Notes: generated by a model from the sequence alone, not told the origin. 18,935 bases of DNA from SVQP01 sp045660125 (GCA_045660125.1 JAZRDG010000088.1:1-18935), one strand, 5' to 3'; counted from the first letter of the stretch, positions 1 through 6,737 are shown. Numbers and translations: made by a program.

Positions 1-30
1 CGGCACATGCCGCGGGCGGATTTTTTGCCC
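1..30 (+). terminator. Tail of an intrinsic terminator from an upstream unit (partial)
   Basis: The bases at 11-18 (CGCGGGCG) followed by a T-run at 21-26 match the right arm and T-run of the terminator at 2887-2917. Both copies continue into the same GTAGGGGCGGATTTTATATCC repeat. The left arm is only partly inside the window. Read as the end of a transcription unit arriving from the left; the gene itself is not visible. Confidence 0.45.
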
Positions 31-206
31 GTAGGGGCGGATTTTATATCCGCCTTTGCGTGGGCGCGGGAGCATATGGAATGCTCCCCTACGAAGGGGG
101 ATTTCCGTAGGGGCGGATTCCATATCCGCCTTTGCGTGGGCGCGGGAGCATATAGAATGCTCCCCTACGAAGGGGGATTTCCGTAGGGGCGGATTCCATA
201 TCCGCC
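31..206. repeat. 76-bp tandem repeat, about 2.3 copies
   Basis: Units start at 31, 107 and 183, so the period is exactly 76 bp; the third is cut after 24 bp. Each full unit holds two palindromes in opposite orientation. The plus-oriented one has core GGCGGATTCCATATCCGCC (31-54, 107-130, 183-206). The minus-oriented one has arms GGGAGCAT/ATGCTCCC (66-92, 142-168). The copies differ at only a few positions (TT/CC at 43-44 of unit 1, g/a in the second palindrome), so the duplication is recent or homogenised. No ORF with a ribosome site crosses it. Confidence 0.85.
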
Positions 207-230
207 CGTAACAAACCAAACCATCAACCG

Positions 231-260
231 GTAGGGGTCGGCGCCCTCGACGATCCCGGC
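231..260 (+). repeat. GTAGGGG-type repeat, TCGGCGCCCTCGACG variant
   Basis: A GTAGGGG-headed element with the imperfect palindrome TCGGCGCCCTCGACGA. It resembles the element at 17897-17925 (both read CAACCGGTAGGGG, then a GCC-TCGACG core). The rest of 207-327 holds no gene that I can see. Confidence 0.5.
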
Positions 261-327
261 AGGCGCAAAGAACTTATTTTGTAAACCGATCATTTGCGCG
301 AACGCAAACGTTGCATATTTGATTTTC

Positions 328-356
328 TTGCAATTTTTTTAAAAATATGCTAAAAT
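328..356 (+). promoter_or_regulatory. Extended -10 promoter of sigma/LRR module 1
   Basis: TTGCAA at 328-333, a 17-nt spacer and TAAAAT at 351-356, preceded by TGC (extended -10). The shared block AAAATATGCTAAAAT followed by TGTCAG recurs at the promoter of module 2. Transcription probably starts near 363, at a small hairpin (GCAAAGC 364-370 / GCTTTGC 376-382), giving a leader of about 70 nt. Confidence 0.75.
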
Positions 357-432
357 ATTGTCAGCAAAGCAAGGGGCTTTGCGACCTATAGAGTAGAGTC
401 CCAAAAAATCATCCCGAAAGGAGTTGCTTTGT

Positions 433-993
433 ATGCAAGATCAAGACATTATCGATCTGTATTATGCCCGAAACGAACAGGCTATTACAGAATCATCCAA
501 CAAATACGGATACTACTGCAACAGTATCGCGCTCAACATTTTAAAGAACATGCAGGATGCCGAGGAGTGCGTCAACGACACGTGGCTGCGCGCCTGGAAC
601 TCGATTCCCCCTGCCAAGCCCGATCATCTGCAGCTTTACTTAGGTGGCATTACGCGCCACATCTCGCTGGACAGATTTCGCAGACAAAATGCTGCCAAGC
701 GCGGCGGAGGTGAGCTTGTGTTAGCACTTGACGAGATGCATGACGTGGTTGCCGCAGACTCGGACCTTGCCACCGAGATCGCAGACCGTGAATTTTCCGA
801 GATCTTTAACCGTTTTCTGTGGTCGCTGCCCGAGCGTGATTGCAATATTTTCATTCGTCGCTACTACTACCTCGACCCCATTCCGCTGATCGCCAAGCGT
901 TACGGCTTGAGCGTTTCCAACGTGCAAAAGATCCTTTCCCGCACGCGACAGAAATTGCGTGCGTATTTGGAAAAGGAGGGTTATGCTATATGA
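433..993 (+). CDS. ECF-like sigma-70 family RNA polymerase sigma factor, module 1
   Basis: A 186-aa sigma factor expected to direct RNA polymerase to a specific promoter set. Region 2 covers about residues 17-85, with NMQDAEECVNDTWLRAWNSI (core-binding and -10 recognition type) and a GGITRHISLDRFRR helix. Region 4 covers about 124-183: SLPERD.NIF.RRYYY, then the helix-turn-helix IAKRYGLSVSNVQKILSRTR. The length is typical of a two-domain ECF factor; no extra C-terminal domain is seen. ATG 433 is chosen because AAAGGAG (417-423) lies 9 nt upstream; a TTG at 424 would have no spacing. The stop overlaps the next start as ATGA, so translation is coupled to the LRR membrane protein. It is paralogous to the gene at 3435, with the same domain layout. 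Target promoters are unknown. Confidence 0.9.
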   Translation: MQDQDIIDLYYARNEQAITESSNKYGYYCNSIALNILKNMQDAEECVNDTWLRAWNSIPPAKPDHLQLYLGGITRHISLDRFRRQNAAKRGGGELVLALDEMHDVVAADSDLATEIADREFSEIFNRFLWSLPERDCNIFIRRYYYLDPIPLIAKRYGLSVSNVQKILSRTRQKLRAYLEKEGYAI

Positions 994-2873
994 AAGAGCT
1001 TCGACTGATCAAAATGATGGGCAATATTGACGAGGAGCTGCTGCTGCGCGCCAACGCCCCCGTACCGCTTTTCAGCAAGCCTCGCTTCCGTGCCGCGTTT
1101 GCAACCGCAGCCGTGGCTATGCTGCTGGTCATCACCATGATCGCCTCGCCTGTGGCGGTGGTCGTTTCCTACAGCAACGCGCACCCCGAAATCGAGGGTG
1201 GGCTTGTGCATGTCATGGACGAAATGATTCGTGACGAAAACCACTTCCTTACTTCCCTGCTCCCCGAGAACGTCAAGAACACGCTGGGCTCTGTGTTTGA
1301 TGCGCTGAAGAATGAAAAGGATCCGAGTGAAGAAGAAACGGCAACAGAAACAGAGACTGAAGCTGAAGCTGAAACTGAAACCGAGACAGAGACAGAAACC
1401 GAACCCGAATTTGTTATGCCGCCTGCTAGCCAAGGCTTGGAATTTACACGCAACGAAACCAATGACGGATATACGTTGACAGGTATAGGCTCTTGCACGG
1501 ACACCGACATCGTCATCCCCTCCGAATATAACGGTTTGCCTGTAACAGAGATATACTACCTCTTCGACAAAAAGGGGGCATTTGAAGGAAACACGCAAAT
1601 CACAAGCGTAATCATTCCCGGCAGCGTAAAAACCATTGGAAAAAGAAGCTTTAACGGCTGTACCGCACTCAAGAAGGTCTACGTTGAGCAAGGCAGCTTA
1701 CAAGTCATTGAGAATGCATTTGAGAATTGCAATTCCCTGCAAAGCTTTACCGTGCCCGACACGATCAGGTGTTTCCCGTCAATTCCCGTACAGGCAAGCG
1801 GACTTACTAAGTATGACAACGCATATTACTTAGGCAACCAGAACAGCCCTTATTTGGTTTTACTGCGTGCGACCGATACCGACATCACTTCCTGTAAGAT
1901 ACATCCCGACACAAAAATCATTGCAAGAGCAGCCTTTTCAAACTGTGAATCGTTACAAGGTATCGATATCCCCGAAGGTGTGATTTCGATCGGCGGCATG
2001 GCCTTCGCCTATACAAAAGAGCTTTCAAGCCTTACACTTCCTCAAAGCTTGCGCTTTGTAGAGAATACCGCCTTCAGCAAATGCAAAATCTGCATTGAAT
2101 ATGAAAATGCGACGTATATCGGTACAGAAAGCAACCCCTATGCGATTCTCTTGGGGGGAGAATATTTAAAAGCCGTTCATGAGGACACCGAATACATAGT
2201 AGACGGTGCATTTCACAATGCTACCGCTCATCTTTCCAACAAGGGTTTCACAATTCCCGAAAACGTTCGGTATATAGGTGAAAATGCATTCGCTATCAAT
2301 AATTTGCTGGGTTCGGCTATCTTCGACGATGCCGCTCTGACAATATTGGGTGATGATTGCTATATTGCGCAAAGGGCTTTCCAAAATGTCAACTATTGCA
2401 ATCTTGTAATCGGAAAAGGCGTTACACATATCGAGCAAGGTGCTTTTTGGACTACGAATAGTTGTTTACAAAGTATCACAGTAGAGGCGGGAAATCCTGT
2501 TTACATTGCAAACGGAAACTGCTTGATTGATCCCTCTACGCAAACCCTGCTGTTAGCTTGCACGGGATCCGTCGTTCCCAACGATCAAAGCATCAAGCAT
2601 ATTGGTGCCAATGCGTTTTGTATGGGATATAAAATTGACGGAACAGTCATTCCCGATGGCGTCATCAGCATCGGAGCGAGAGCATTTTTGGATTATTCCT
2701 ATAGTGTAGGCTGCGTCCCTGCCAGCGTGAAAATCATTGGCGAAGGTGCTTTTGGATATGGAGGTATATACTATGACGGAACCAAGGAAGAATGGAACAA
2801 TATCGCCCACCCCAACGCTTCCTTTACCATAGTTTTCTGTAAAGACGGAGAGATCGTAATAGAAGATGATTGA
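990..2873 (+). CDS. Single-pass membrane protein with BspA-type leucine-rich repeats, putative anti-sigma partner, module 1
   Basis: 627 aa. Residues 1-34 are a short cytoplasmic tail with motif GNIDEELLLRANAPVP at 11-26. Residues about 35-59 form one membrane helix preceded by KPRFR, giving N-in/C-out topology. Residues about 116-141 are a Glu/Thr-rich linker made of six-base repeats. From about residue 150 there are BspA/LRR_5 repeats (IPEGVISIGGMAFAYTKELS, IPENVRYIGENAF, IPDGVISIGARAF), ending in a YYDGTKEEW cap. The start ATG 990 overlaps the sigma stop; AAGGAGG (973-979) lies 10 nt upstream. Inference: an extracellular sensor that binds the cognate sigma through its N-terminal tail, by analogy with membrane anti-sigma factors; no classical zinc anti-sigma domain is present. 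It could instead be a surface adhesin co-expressed with a sigma factor. Confidence 0.8.
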   Translation: MKELRLIKMMGNIDEELLLRANAPVPLFSKPRFRAAFATAAVAMLLVITMIASPVAVVVSYSNAHPEIEGGLVHVMDEMIRDENHFLTSLLPENVKNTLGSVFDALKNEKDPSEEETATETETEAEAETETETETETEPEFVMPPASQGLEFTRNETNDGYTLTGIGSCTDTDIVIPSEYNGLPVTEIYYLFDKKGAFEGNTQITSVIIPGSVKTIGKRSFNGCTALKKVYVEQGSLQVIENAFENCNSLQSFTVPDTIRCFPSIPVQASGLTKYDNAYYLGNQNSPYLVLLRATDTDITSCKIHPDTKIIARAAFSNCESLQGIDIPEGVISIGGMAFAYTKELSSLTLPQSLRFVENTAFSKCKICIEYENATYIGTESNPYAILLGGEYLKAVHEDTEYIVDGAFHNATAHLSNKGFTIPENVRYIGENAFAINNLLGSAIFDDAALTILGDDCYIAQRAFQNVNYCNLVIGKGVTHIEQGAFWTTNSCLQSITVEAGNPVYIANGNCLIDPSTQTLLLACTGSVVPNDQSIKHIGANAFCMGYKIDGTVIPDGVISIGARAFLDYSYSVGCVPASVKIIGEGAFGYGGIYYDGTKEEWNNIAHPNASFTIVFCKDGEIVIEDD

Positions 2874-2886
2874 TCCAAAAAAACCC

Positions 2887-2917
2887 CGCCCGCGGTGCAC
2901 GCCGCGGGCGTTTTTTT
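2887..2917 (+). terminator. Rho-independent terminator of module 1
   Basis: Perfect 9-bp stem CGCCCGCGG/CCGCGGGCG (2887-2895, 2902-2910), loop TGCACG, then seven Ts at 2911-2917. It lies 13 nt after the stop codon of the LRR gene. Confidence 0.92.
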
Positions 2918-2921
2918 GCCC

Positions 2922-2945
2922 GTAGGGGCGGATTTTATATCCGCC
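2922..2945 (+). repeat. GTAGGGG-type palindromic repeat
   Basis: GTAGGGG followed by GGCGGAT..ATCCGCC arms, identical to the copy at 31-54, and also directly after a terminator T-run plus GCCC. Confidence 0.8.
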
Positions 2946-2952
2946 ACGTCTT

Positions 2953-3292
2953 GTGTCATCCTGAGCGAGCTGCGTAGCAGCGAGCCGAACTTTTGCGGGT
3001 CGAGGGCACAGCGTGACCGAGCAAGCAAAAGCGCGAGCATTCCGCCCGCATGTCATCCTCGAGCGAAGCGAAGGATCTCGGGCGGAATACGAAGCGGGAT
3101 CTCCGAGCGGTTTGCTCAATGTCTGCTTAGCCAAAGTCATATTTCCGCGCAAAAGCATTTCAATCACCGTTCGGAGATCCTCAAAACGCCTCCCGCGTTT
3201 TGACTTTCAAAAATCCGCAATTCGTTGCAGATTTTTGAAAGTTCGACTCCGAAAACATCCACCCGGGATGTTTTCTCCGCTCAGGATGACAC
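2953..3292. mobile_element. MITE-like non-coding element with 15-bp perfect terminal inverted repeats
   Basis: GTGTCATCCTGAGCG (2953-2967) is exactly inverted as CGCTCAGGATGACAC (3278-3292), delimiting 340 bp. Inside are nested inverted pieces, e.g. TCTCCGAGCGG near 3110 against TTCGGAGATCC near 3175, and TTTCAAAAATCCGCAA against TTGCAGATTTTTGAAA (3204-3241). There is no transposase. Short ORFs run through it but lack ribosome sites and family likeness. GTCATCCTGAGCG sequences are widely dispersed in bacterial intergenic DNA. I see no clear target-site duplication, so mobility is inferred. Confidence 0.6.
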
Positions 3293-3310
3293 GGACGGGG
3301 GTGGCGGCAT

Positions 3311-3337
3311 GCGGCGGGACATAAAGCCCCGCCCTAC
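3311..3337 (-). repeat. GTAGGGC-type palindromic repeat, minus orientation
   Basis: Read on the minus strand this is GTAGGGCGGGGC, TTTAT, GTCCCGCCGC: the same layout as the GTAGGGG repeats but with different arms. It sits between the TIR element and the promoter of module 2. Confidence 0.5.
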
Positions 3338-3340
3338 ATC

Positions 3341-3369
3341 TTGAAAAAATTCAAAAAATATGCTAAAAT
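3341..3369 (+). promoter_or_regulatory. Extended -10 promoter of sigma/LRR module 2
   Basis: TTGAAA (3341-3346), 17-nt spacer, TAAAAT (3364-3369) with TGC immediately before. It shares AAAATATGCTAAAAT and a following TGTCAG with the module 1 promoter at 328-356. Confidence 0.78.
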
Positions 3370-3434
3370 GGTGTCAGAAACGGCGGCGGATGTCGTGTTT
3401 ATAAGTGAAGGACATTTGAAAGGAGGGGCAAGCC

Positions 3435-3995
3435 ATGCAAGACAGTCAAATCGTTGCGCTTTATCATGCACGCGACGAGCGCGCAATCAAGGAGACAACG
3501 GCAAAATACGGTGATTTTTGCACGGGCATTGCGCTGGGCATTCTGCAAAACATGCAGGACGCTGAGGAATGCGTCAACGACACCTGGCTGCGCGCTTGGA
3601 ATTCCATACCGCCGGCAGCCCCCAAGGCACTGGGCAGCTACGTTGGAAGAATCACGCGCAATCTGGCATTTGACCGCTACAAGACCACGCACCGCGACAA
3701 GCGCGGCGGTGGGCAACTCCCCTTGGCACTTGAGGAGCTTGGCGAGATCACAGCATCGGAATATAAGGTGGAGGACGCATGGCGCGAGGTGGAGTTTGTT
3801 AATCTGATCAACGCCTTTCTCCGTTCCCTGCCCGAGCGACACCGCAAAATTTTCGTGCGTCGCTACTTTTTCACGGACAGCGTGCCCGATATCGCAAAGC
3901 GGTTCGGCATTTCGCAGGCGAACGTGCTCAAGATCCTTTCCAGAACCAGACTAAAGCTTAAGGAAACCTTGGATAAGGAGTGGAACAACGTATGA
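3435..3995 (+). CDS. ECF-like sigma-70 family RNA polymerase sigma factor, module 2
   Basis: 186 aa, the same length as its paralog at 433-993. Region 2 carries ILQNMQDAEECVNDTWLRAW and ITRNLAFDRYK; region 4 carries SLPERHRKIFVRRYFF and the helix-turn-helix IAKRFGISQANVLKILSRTR. ATG 3435 follows AAAGGAGG (3419-3426) by 8 nt. The stop overlaps the next ATG as ATGA (3992-3995), coupling translation to the LRR membrane protein. The recognition-helix residues differ from module 1 (SQANVLK versus SVSNVQK), which suggests related but possibly distinct promoter specificity. Probable role: response regulator of a surface signal detected by its partner. Regulon unknown. Confidence 0.9.
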   Translation: MQDSQIVALYHARDERAIKETTAKYGDFCTGIALGILQNMQDAEECVNDTWLRAWNSIPPAAPKALGSYVGRITRNLAFDRYKTTHRDKRGGGQLPLALEELGEITASEYKVEDAWREVEFVNLINAFLRSLPERHRKIFVRRYFFTDSVPDIAKRFGISQANVLKILSRTRLKLKETLDKEWNNV

Positions 3996-5746
3996 ATGAC
4001 GAAAAATTATACGAACTGATCGGCGACATTGATCCCGATATCATTGCGGAAGCGAATGCGCCGGTTCCCTTTCATCATAAACGCGGATTCAGGCTTGCGC
4101 TGATCGCTGCCGTGCTGGCATTCGTCATGCTGCTGACGCCTGTTGCGGGCGCGTTTGCGCTGGCGGTGGGATATTTCGCGATGCGTGACGACACAAATGA
4201 CTCGGGCGAGACTCAAAACCCGACACAAGACGACGCAGAACAAAATCTCGCACCCGGTGGCTTGGTGGGCGAGCTGTTTGGCGATATTGATTGGGGCGGA
4301 ATAAAGGACGCTATCGGAAAAGACGGTAACGTGAACTGGGGTGCGATCTTGGACGTGCTGCAGGGTAAAGAACCTATGCCCTCCGAAACCATCGGGCATA
4401 ACGTTTACAAGTCAGTCAAGTTGGATGACGGCACCATGAAGATCGTGGAGTTTGCAACAGGATACAACGAAACCGTAATTGAAATCCCCGAAACCATTGC
4501 AGGCGCAAAGGTCACCGCCATCGGCGAGGGGGCGTTCAAAGACAATCCCAACATCACGCACGTCAGCATCCCCGATACCGTGACCGTCATTGAGCAAGCA
4601 GCGTTCTTTAACTGCGCGAACCTTTTGACCGTTGATTTGGGTGAAGGCGTGCAAGAGATTGGTGAAGAAGCATTTCTGTATTGCTCGTCGCTGACTGCGA
4701 TCAATCTGCCTGATACCTTGCACACACTTGGCATGAATGCATTTGGCAAATGCGAAAGCCTTACAAAGATCGATCTTCCGACAGGCCTGATCGTAATTTC
4801 GGACTATGTATTTTACGGCACGCCCATCACCGAGATCAGCATCCCCTCCACAGTTGTTTCGATCGGGAACTATGCCTTTGCAAATTGCTCGGAACTTAGC
4901 AAGATCACATTTGATACCGCTGCTGTGGCACTCTCCTCCAAGCCTGATATTCGGGTTATGGGCATAGAATACGTCGGTGAGGGTGCTTTTGAGAGCACCG
5001 CGATCTCCACGATCACCTTCCCCTTCACCCTGACCGATATATACGACATTGATTTCAAAGGATGCATGGAACTTGAAGAGGTGATCTTTAAGGGCGACGC
5101 GCCCACGGTGCACAAAGAGCCGAGTGCCGATAAAAGCGCGCCCGACAATCTGAATTCACCCGATTATACCGTATACTATATGCTGGGTTCGCAAGGATTC
5201 AGCGAGCCCGAATGGCACGGATATGCGAGCAAGCTGATGGCATACCAGACCGAGCAATTCGTAAAGAATCGCTTTAAAAGAGAGCTTTATACCGAGGTGC
5301 CCATGTACAACGTAGAGGTGCTGGGAGACTTAAGTTTGTCGGGACTTGACGAGGTGACGGTGCTTGATTCCTACAAGGAATACGAAGCATTCTCGCACGT
5401 GCTGACCTCGGCGCGCTACGACCGCGAGTACTTCGAGGAATTTGCCATCGTGCTGATTCACGTTCAGCAATGCTCCTCCGAGCAGGTATTGGGTCTTGCA
5501 GGCCTCGGTGCGCAGCTTTACAACTACGGCGGCGTTTCTTATCTGGGCTTGTATCCCGTAGTCAAGTTCGACTGCGGACAAGGCGATATGACCACCGATA
5601 TTTTCAGCACCTACGTTTTAGCCGAGGTACAGCGCTCGGATATCCGCACCGACAACATCCGCCGCGCCGGCTCTGTTTACGCCTATGATATCCACACGCA
5701 AAGCTCCAGCGCGTACCATCCGGGTCTTATTGATAAAGGAAAATAA
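3992..5746 (+). CDS. Single-pass membrane protein with BspA-type leucine-rich repeats and a distinct C-terminal domain, putative anti-sigma partner, module 2
   Basis: 584 aa. The cytoplasmic tail 1-34 contains GDIDPDIIAEANAPVP at 11-26, aligning without gaps to the module 1 protein, and KRGFR before a membrane helix at about 35-60. A linker follows, then BspA/LRR_5 repeats from about residue 140 to 370 (IPETIAGAKVTAIGEGAF, IPDTVTVIEQAAF, LPDTLHTLGMNAF). Residues about 417-584 are a non-repeat domain absent from module 1, with YDREYFEEFAIVLIHVQQ and a late YVLAEVQR strand; it faintly recalls PrcB-like domains of clostridial surface proteins, which is low confidence. ATG 3992 overlaps the sigma stop and AAGGAG (3975-3980) is 11 nt upstream; the GTG at 3980 lies inside that site. 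Inferred sensor/anti-sigma partner. Confidence 0.8.
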   Translation: MNDEKLYELIGDIDPDIIAEANAPVPFHHKRGFRLALIAAVLAFVMLLTPVAGAFALAVGYFAMRDDTNDSGETQNPTQDDAEQNLAPGGLVGELFGDIDWGGIKDAIGKDGNVNWGAILDVLQGKEPMPSETIGHNVYKSVKLDDGTMKIVEFATGYNETVIEIPETIAGAKVTAIGEGAFKDNPNITHVSIPDTVTVIEQAAFFNCANLLTVDLGEGVQEIGEEAFLYCSSLTAINLPDTLHTLGMNAFGKCESLTKIDLPTGLIVISDYVFYGTPITEISIPSTVVSIGNYAFANCSELSKITFDTAAVALSSKPDIRVMGIEYVGEGAFESTAISTITFPFTLTDIYDIDFKGCMELEEVIFKGDAPTVHKEPSADKSAPDNLNSPDYTVYYMLGSQGFSEPEWHGYASKLMAYQTEQFVKNRFKRELYTEVPMYNVEVLGDLSLSGLDEVTVLDSYKEYEAFSHVLTSARYDREYFEEFAIVLIHVQQCSSEQVLGLAGLGAQLYNYGGVSYLGLYPVVKFDCGQGDMTTDIFSTYVLAEVQRSDIRTDNIRRAGSVYAYDIHTQSSSAYHPGLIDKGK

Positions 5747-5761
5747 TCATGCGTAAAGAAT

Positions 5762-5786
5762 ATCCCCCACCGCCTCGGTGGGGGAT
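5762..5786. terminator. Strong hairpin after module 2, likely terminator
   Basis: Perfect 11-bp stem ATCCCCCACCG/CGGTGGGGGAT with loop CCT, 15 nt after the stop of the LRR gene. The immediate T-tract is poor (CATATTTG). A second long palindrome (5788-5826) and then a T-run (TTTGATTTTTT, 5832-5842) follow, so the two hairpins may act together, and from both sides, since the S24 gene converges here. Confidence 0.65.
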
Positions 5787-5787
5787 C

Positions 5788-5826
5788 ATATTTGTAGGAG
5801 AGGATAATATCCTCTCCTACAAATAT
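5788..5826. repeat. 39-nt perfect palindrome
   Basis: Arms of 19 nt (5788-5806 and 5808-5826) are exactly complementary around A5807. The inner part is GTAGGAGAGGAT/ATCCTCTCCTAC, a relative of the GTAGGGG repeats but symmetric at both ends. It can form a hairpin in either transcript or a cruciform in DNA. Confidence 0.85.
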
Positions 5827-5851
5827 ATTCTTTGATTTTTTGTTCATTCAA

Positions 5852-6658
5852 TTACTTCTTATGCAGCTTACCGATGACTCTGCCGCAGCAGCGGATATCC
5901 TCGAAATCGCGCAGCATGATGGGGGCGTAGAAGGGGTTGAGCGAGATCAGGCAATCGCCGCCGAACTTCTTGAAATAGCCCTCGCCGTCCAGCACGAAAA
6001 TGCCAAGCTCGCCCGGCTCGACCTGGTCGCATTCCTGAATCAGCAGCACGTCACGGTCGTGATATTTGGGCTCCATACTGTCGCCCGAAATGCGCAGCGC
6101 GTAGTCGGCTTCGGCAGTTTTGGCGTTATCCGGAATCGCAATATCCGTCGCAACACTGTCAAACAGATACACGCCCGTGCCTGCGGAAACAGGCAGGTCG
6201 TACAGGCTGATGGTGCGCTTGCCAAGACCGCCCGCAACACGGGTGAAGCTTGCCTTGGAGGGTTTGATTTCGGGTTGACGCACAGGTGCTGCGGGTGCAG
6301 GTGCGGCTGCATAGGATTGCGCTGTCACGCGCTCGTATTCCTTATCAAGCACCAGTGCCACCAGCTCGCTGCCGTGGCTGTCAAGGCGGCGGTAATGCTC
6401 GACCAGTGCGATCTCACCGTCCGTCAACGTATAATTATGATGATTTTCGGGCGTGCCGCTGACAATATAATCTAAGGAACAATCCAAGGCGCGGCAGATC
6501 GCCAGCATGTTGGAAAGCTTGGGCGAATCGCTGATGCCTGCCAAAATTTTGGAAAGCGTGCCAAGCGGAATCCCCGTCATCTCAGACAACTTATCATTGG
6601 TAATGCGGCGCTCGCTTTTGATCTTTTTAATTCTGTCAATATACGTAAGCTCGGACAT
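5852..6658 (-). CDS. XRE-family transcriptional repressor with LexA-like S24 autoprotease domain
   Basis: 268 aa. An N-terminal XRE helix-turn-helix spans about 8-66 (RRITNDKLSEMTGIPLGTLSKI). An Ala/Pro-rich linker lies near 112-130, then a peptidase S24 domain. A probable Ala-Gly self-cleavage site occurs in PVSAGTG; the catalytic Ser is in SGDSMEP (about 194) and the Lys in GEGYFKKF (about 230), as in LexA/cI-type repressors that self-cleave when RecA filaments form. The start is preceded by AGGGAGGG on the minus strand. The gene is divergent from a small membrane-protein gene, and a palindrome lies inside its own promoter spacer, which suggests autorepression. It is not LexA itself (its DNA-binding domain is XRE, not winged helix); prophage-like repressors are similar, but no phage genes are here. 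Confidence 0.9.
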   Translation of the reverse strand: MSELTYIDRIKKIKSERRITNDKLSEMTGIPLGTLSKILAGISDSPKLSNMLAICRALDCSLDYIVSGTPENHHNYTLTDGEIALVEHYRRLDSHGSELVALVLDKEYERVTAQSYAAAPAPAAPVRQPEIKPSKASFTRVAGGLGKRTISLYDLPVSAGTGVYLFDSVATDIAIPDNAKTAEADYALRISGDSMEPKYHDRDVLLIQECDQVEPGELGIFVLDGEGYFKKFGGDCLISLNPFYAPIMLRDFEDIRCCGRVIGKLHKK

Positions 6659-6708
6659 AACACCCTCCCTTTTGCGGAAAAAGAACGCGCTTTTTCTCTT
6701 GTGGTATC

Positions 6709-6737
6709 ATTATAGCACGGTTTTTCCGTTTTGTAAA
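6709..6737 (-). promoter_or_regulatory. Promoter of the S24 repressor gene
   Basis: Minus strand TTTACA (6737-6732), 17-nt spacer, TATAAT (6714-6709). The spacer contains ACGGTTTTTCCGT (6717-6729, plus strand), an inverted pair of the CCG half-site seen repeatedly in this intergenic region. A repressor bound there would block its own promoter. Confidence 0.75.

Noticed and set aside
31..206. Possible CRISPR array
   Set aside because: The 76-bp period has no unique spacers; the whole unit repeats, and it contains two palindromes of a class dispersed across the window.
840..989. Extended N-terminus for the module 1 LRR protein
   Set aside because: It would overlap the sigma gene by about 150 bp with no ribosome site; ATG 990 has AAGGAGG and matches the N-terminus of the module 2 paralog residue for residue.
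2895..3324. Overlapping 90-200 codon frames on both strands
   Set aside because: They run through a terminator, a GTAGGGG repeat and a TIR element, with no ribosome sites and no conserved domain.
5840..6475. 211-codon open frame on the plus strand
   Set aside because: Antisense to the S24 repressor gene, which has intact HTH and catalytic motifs.
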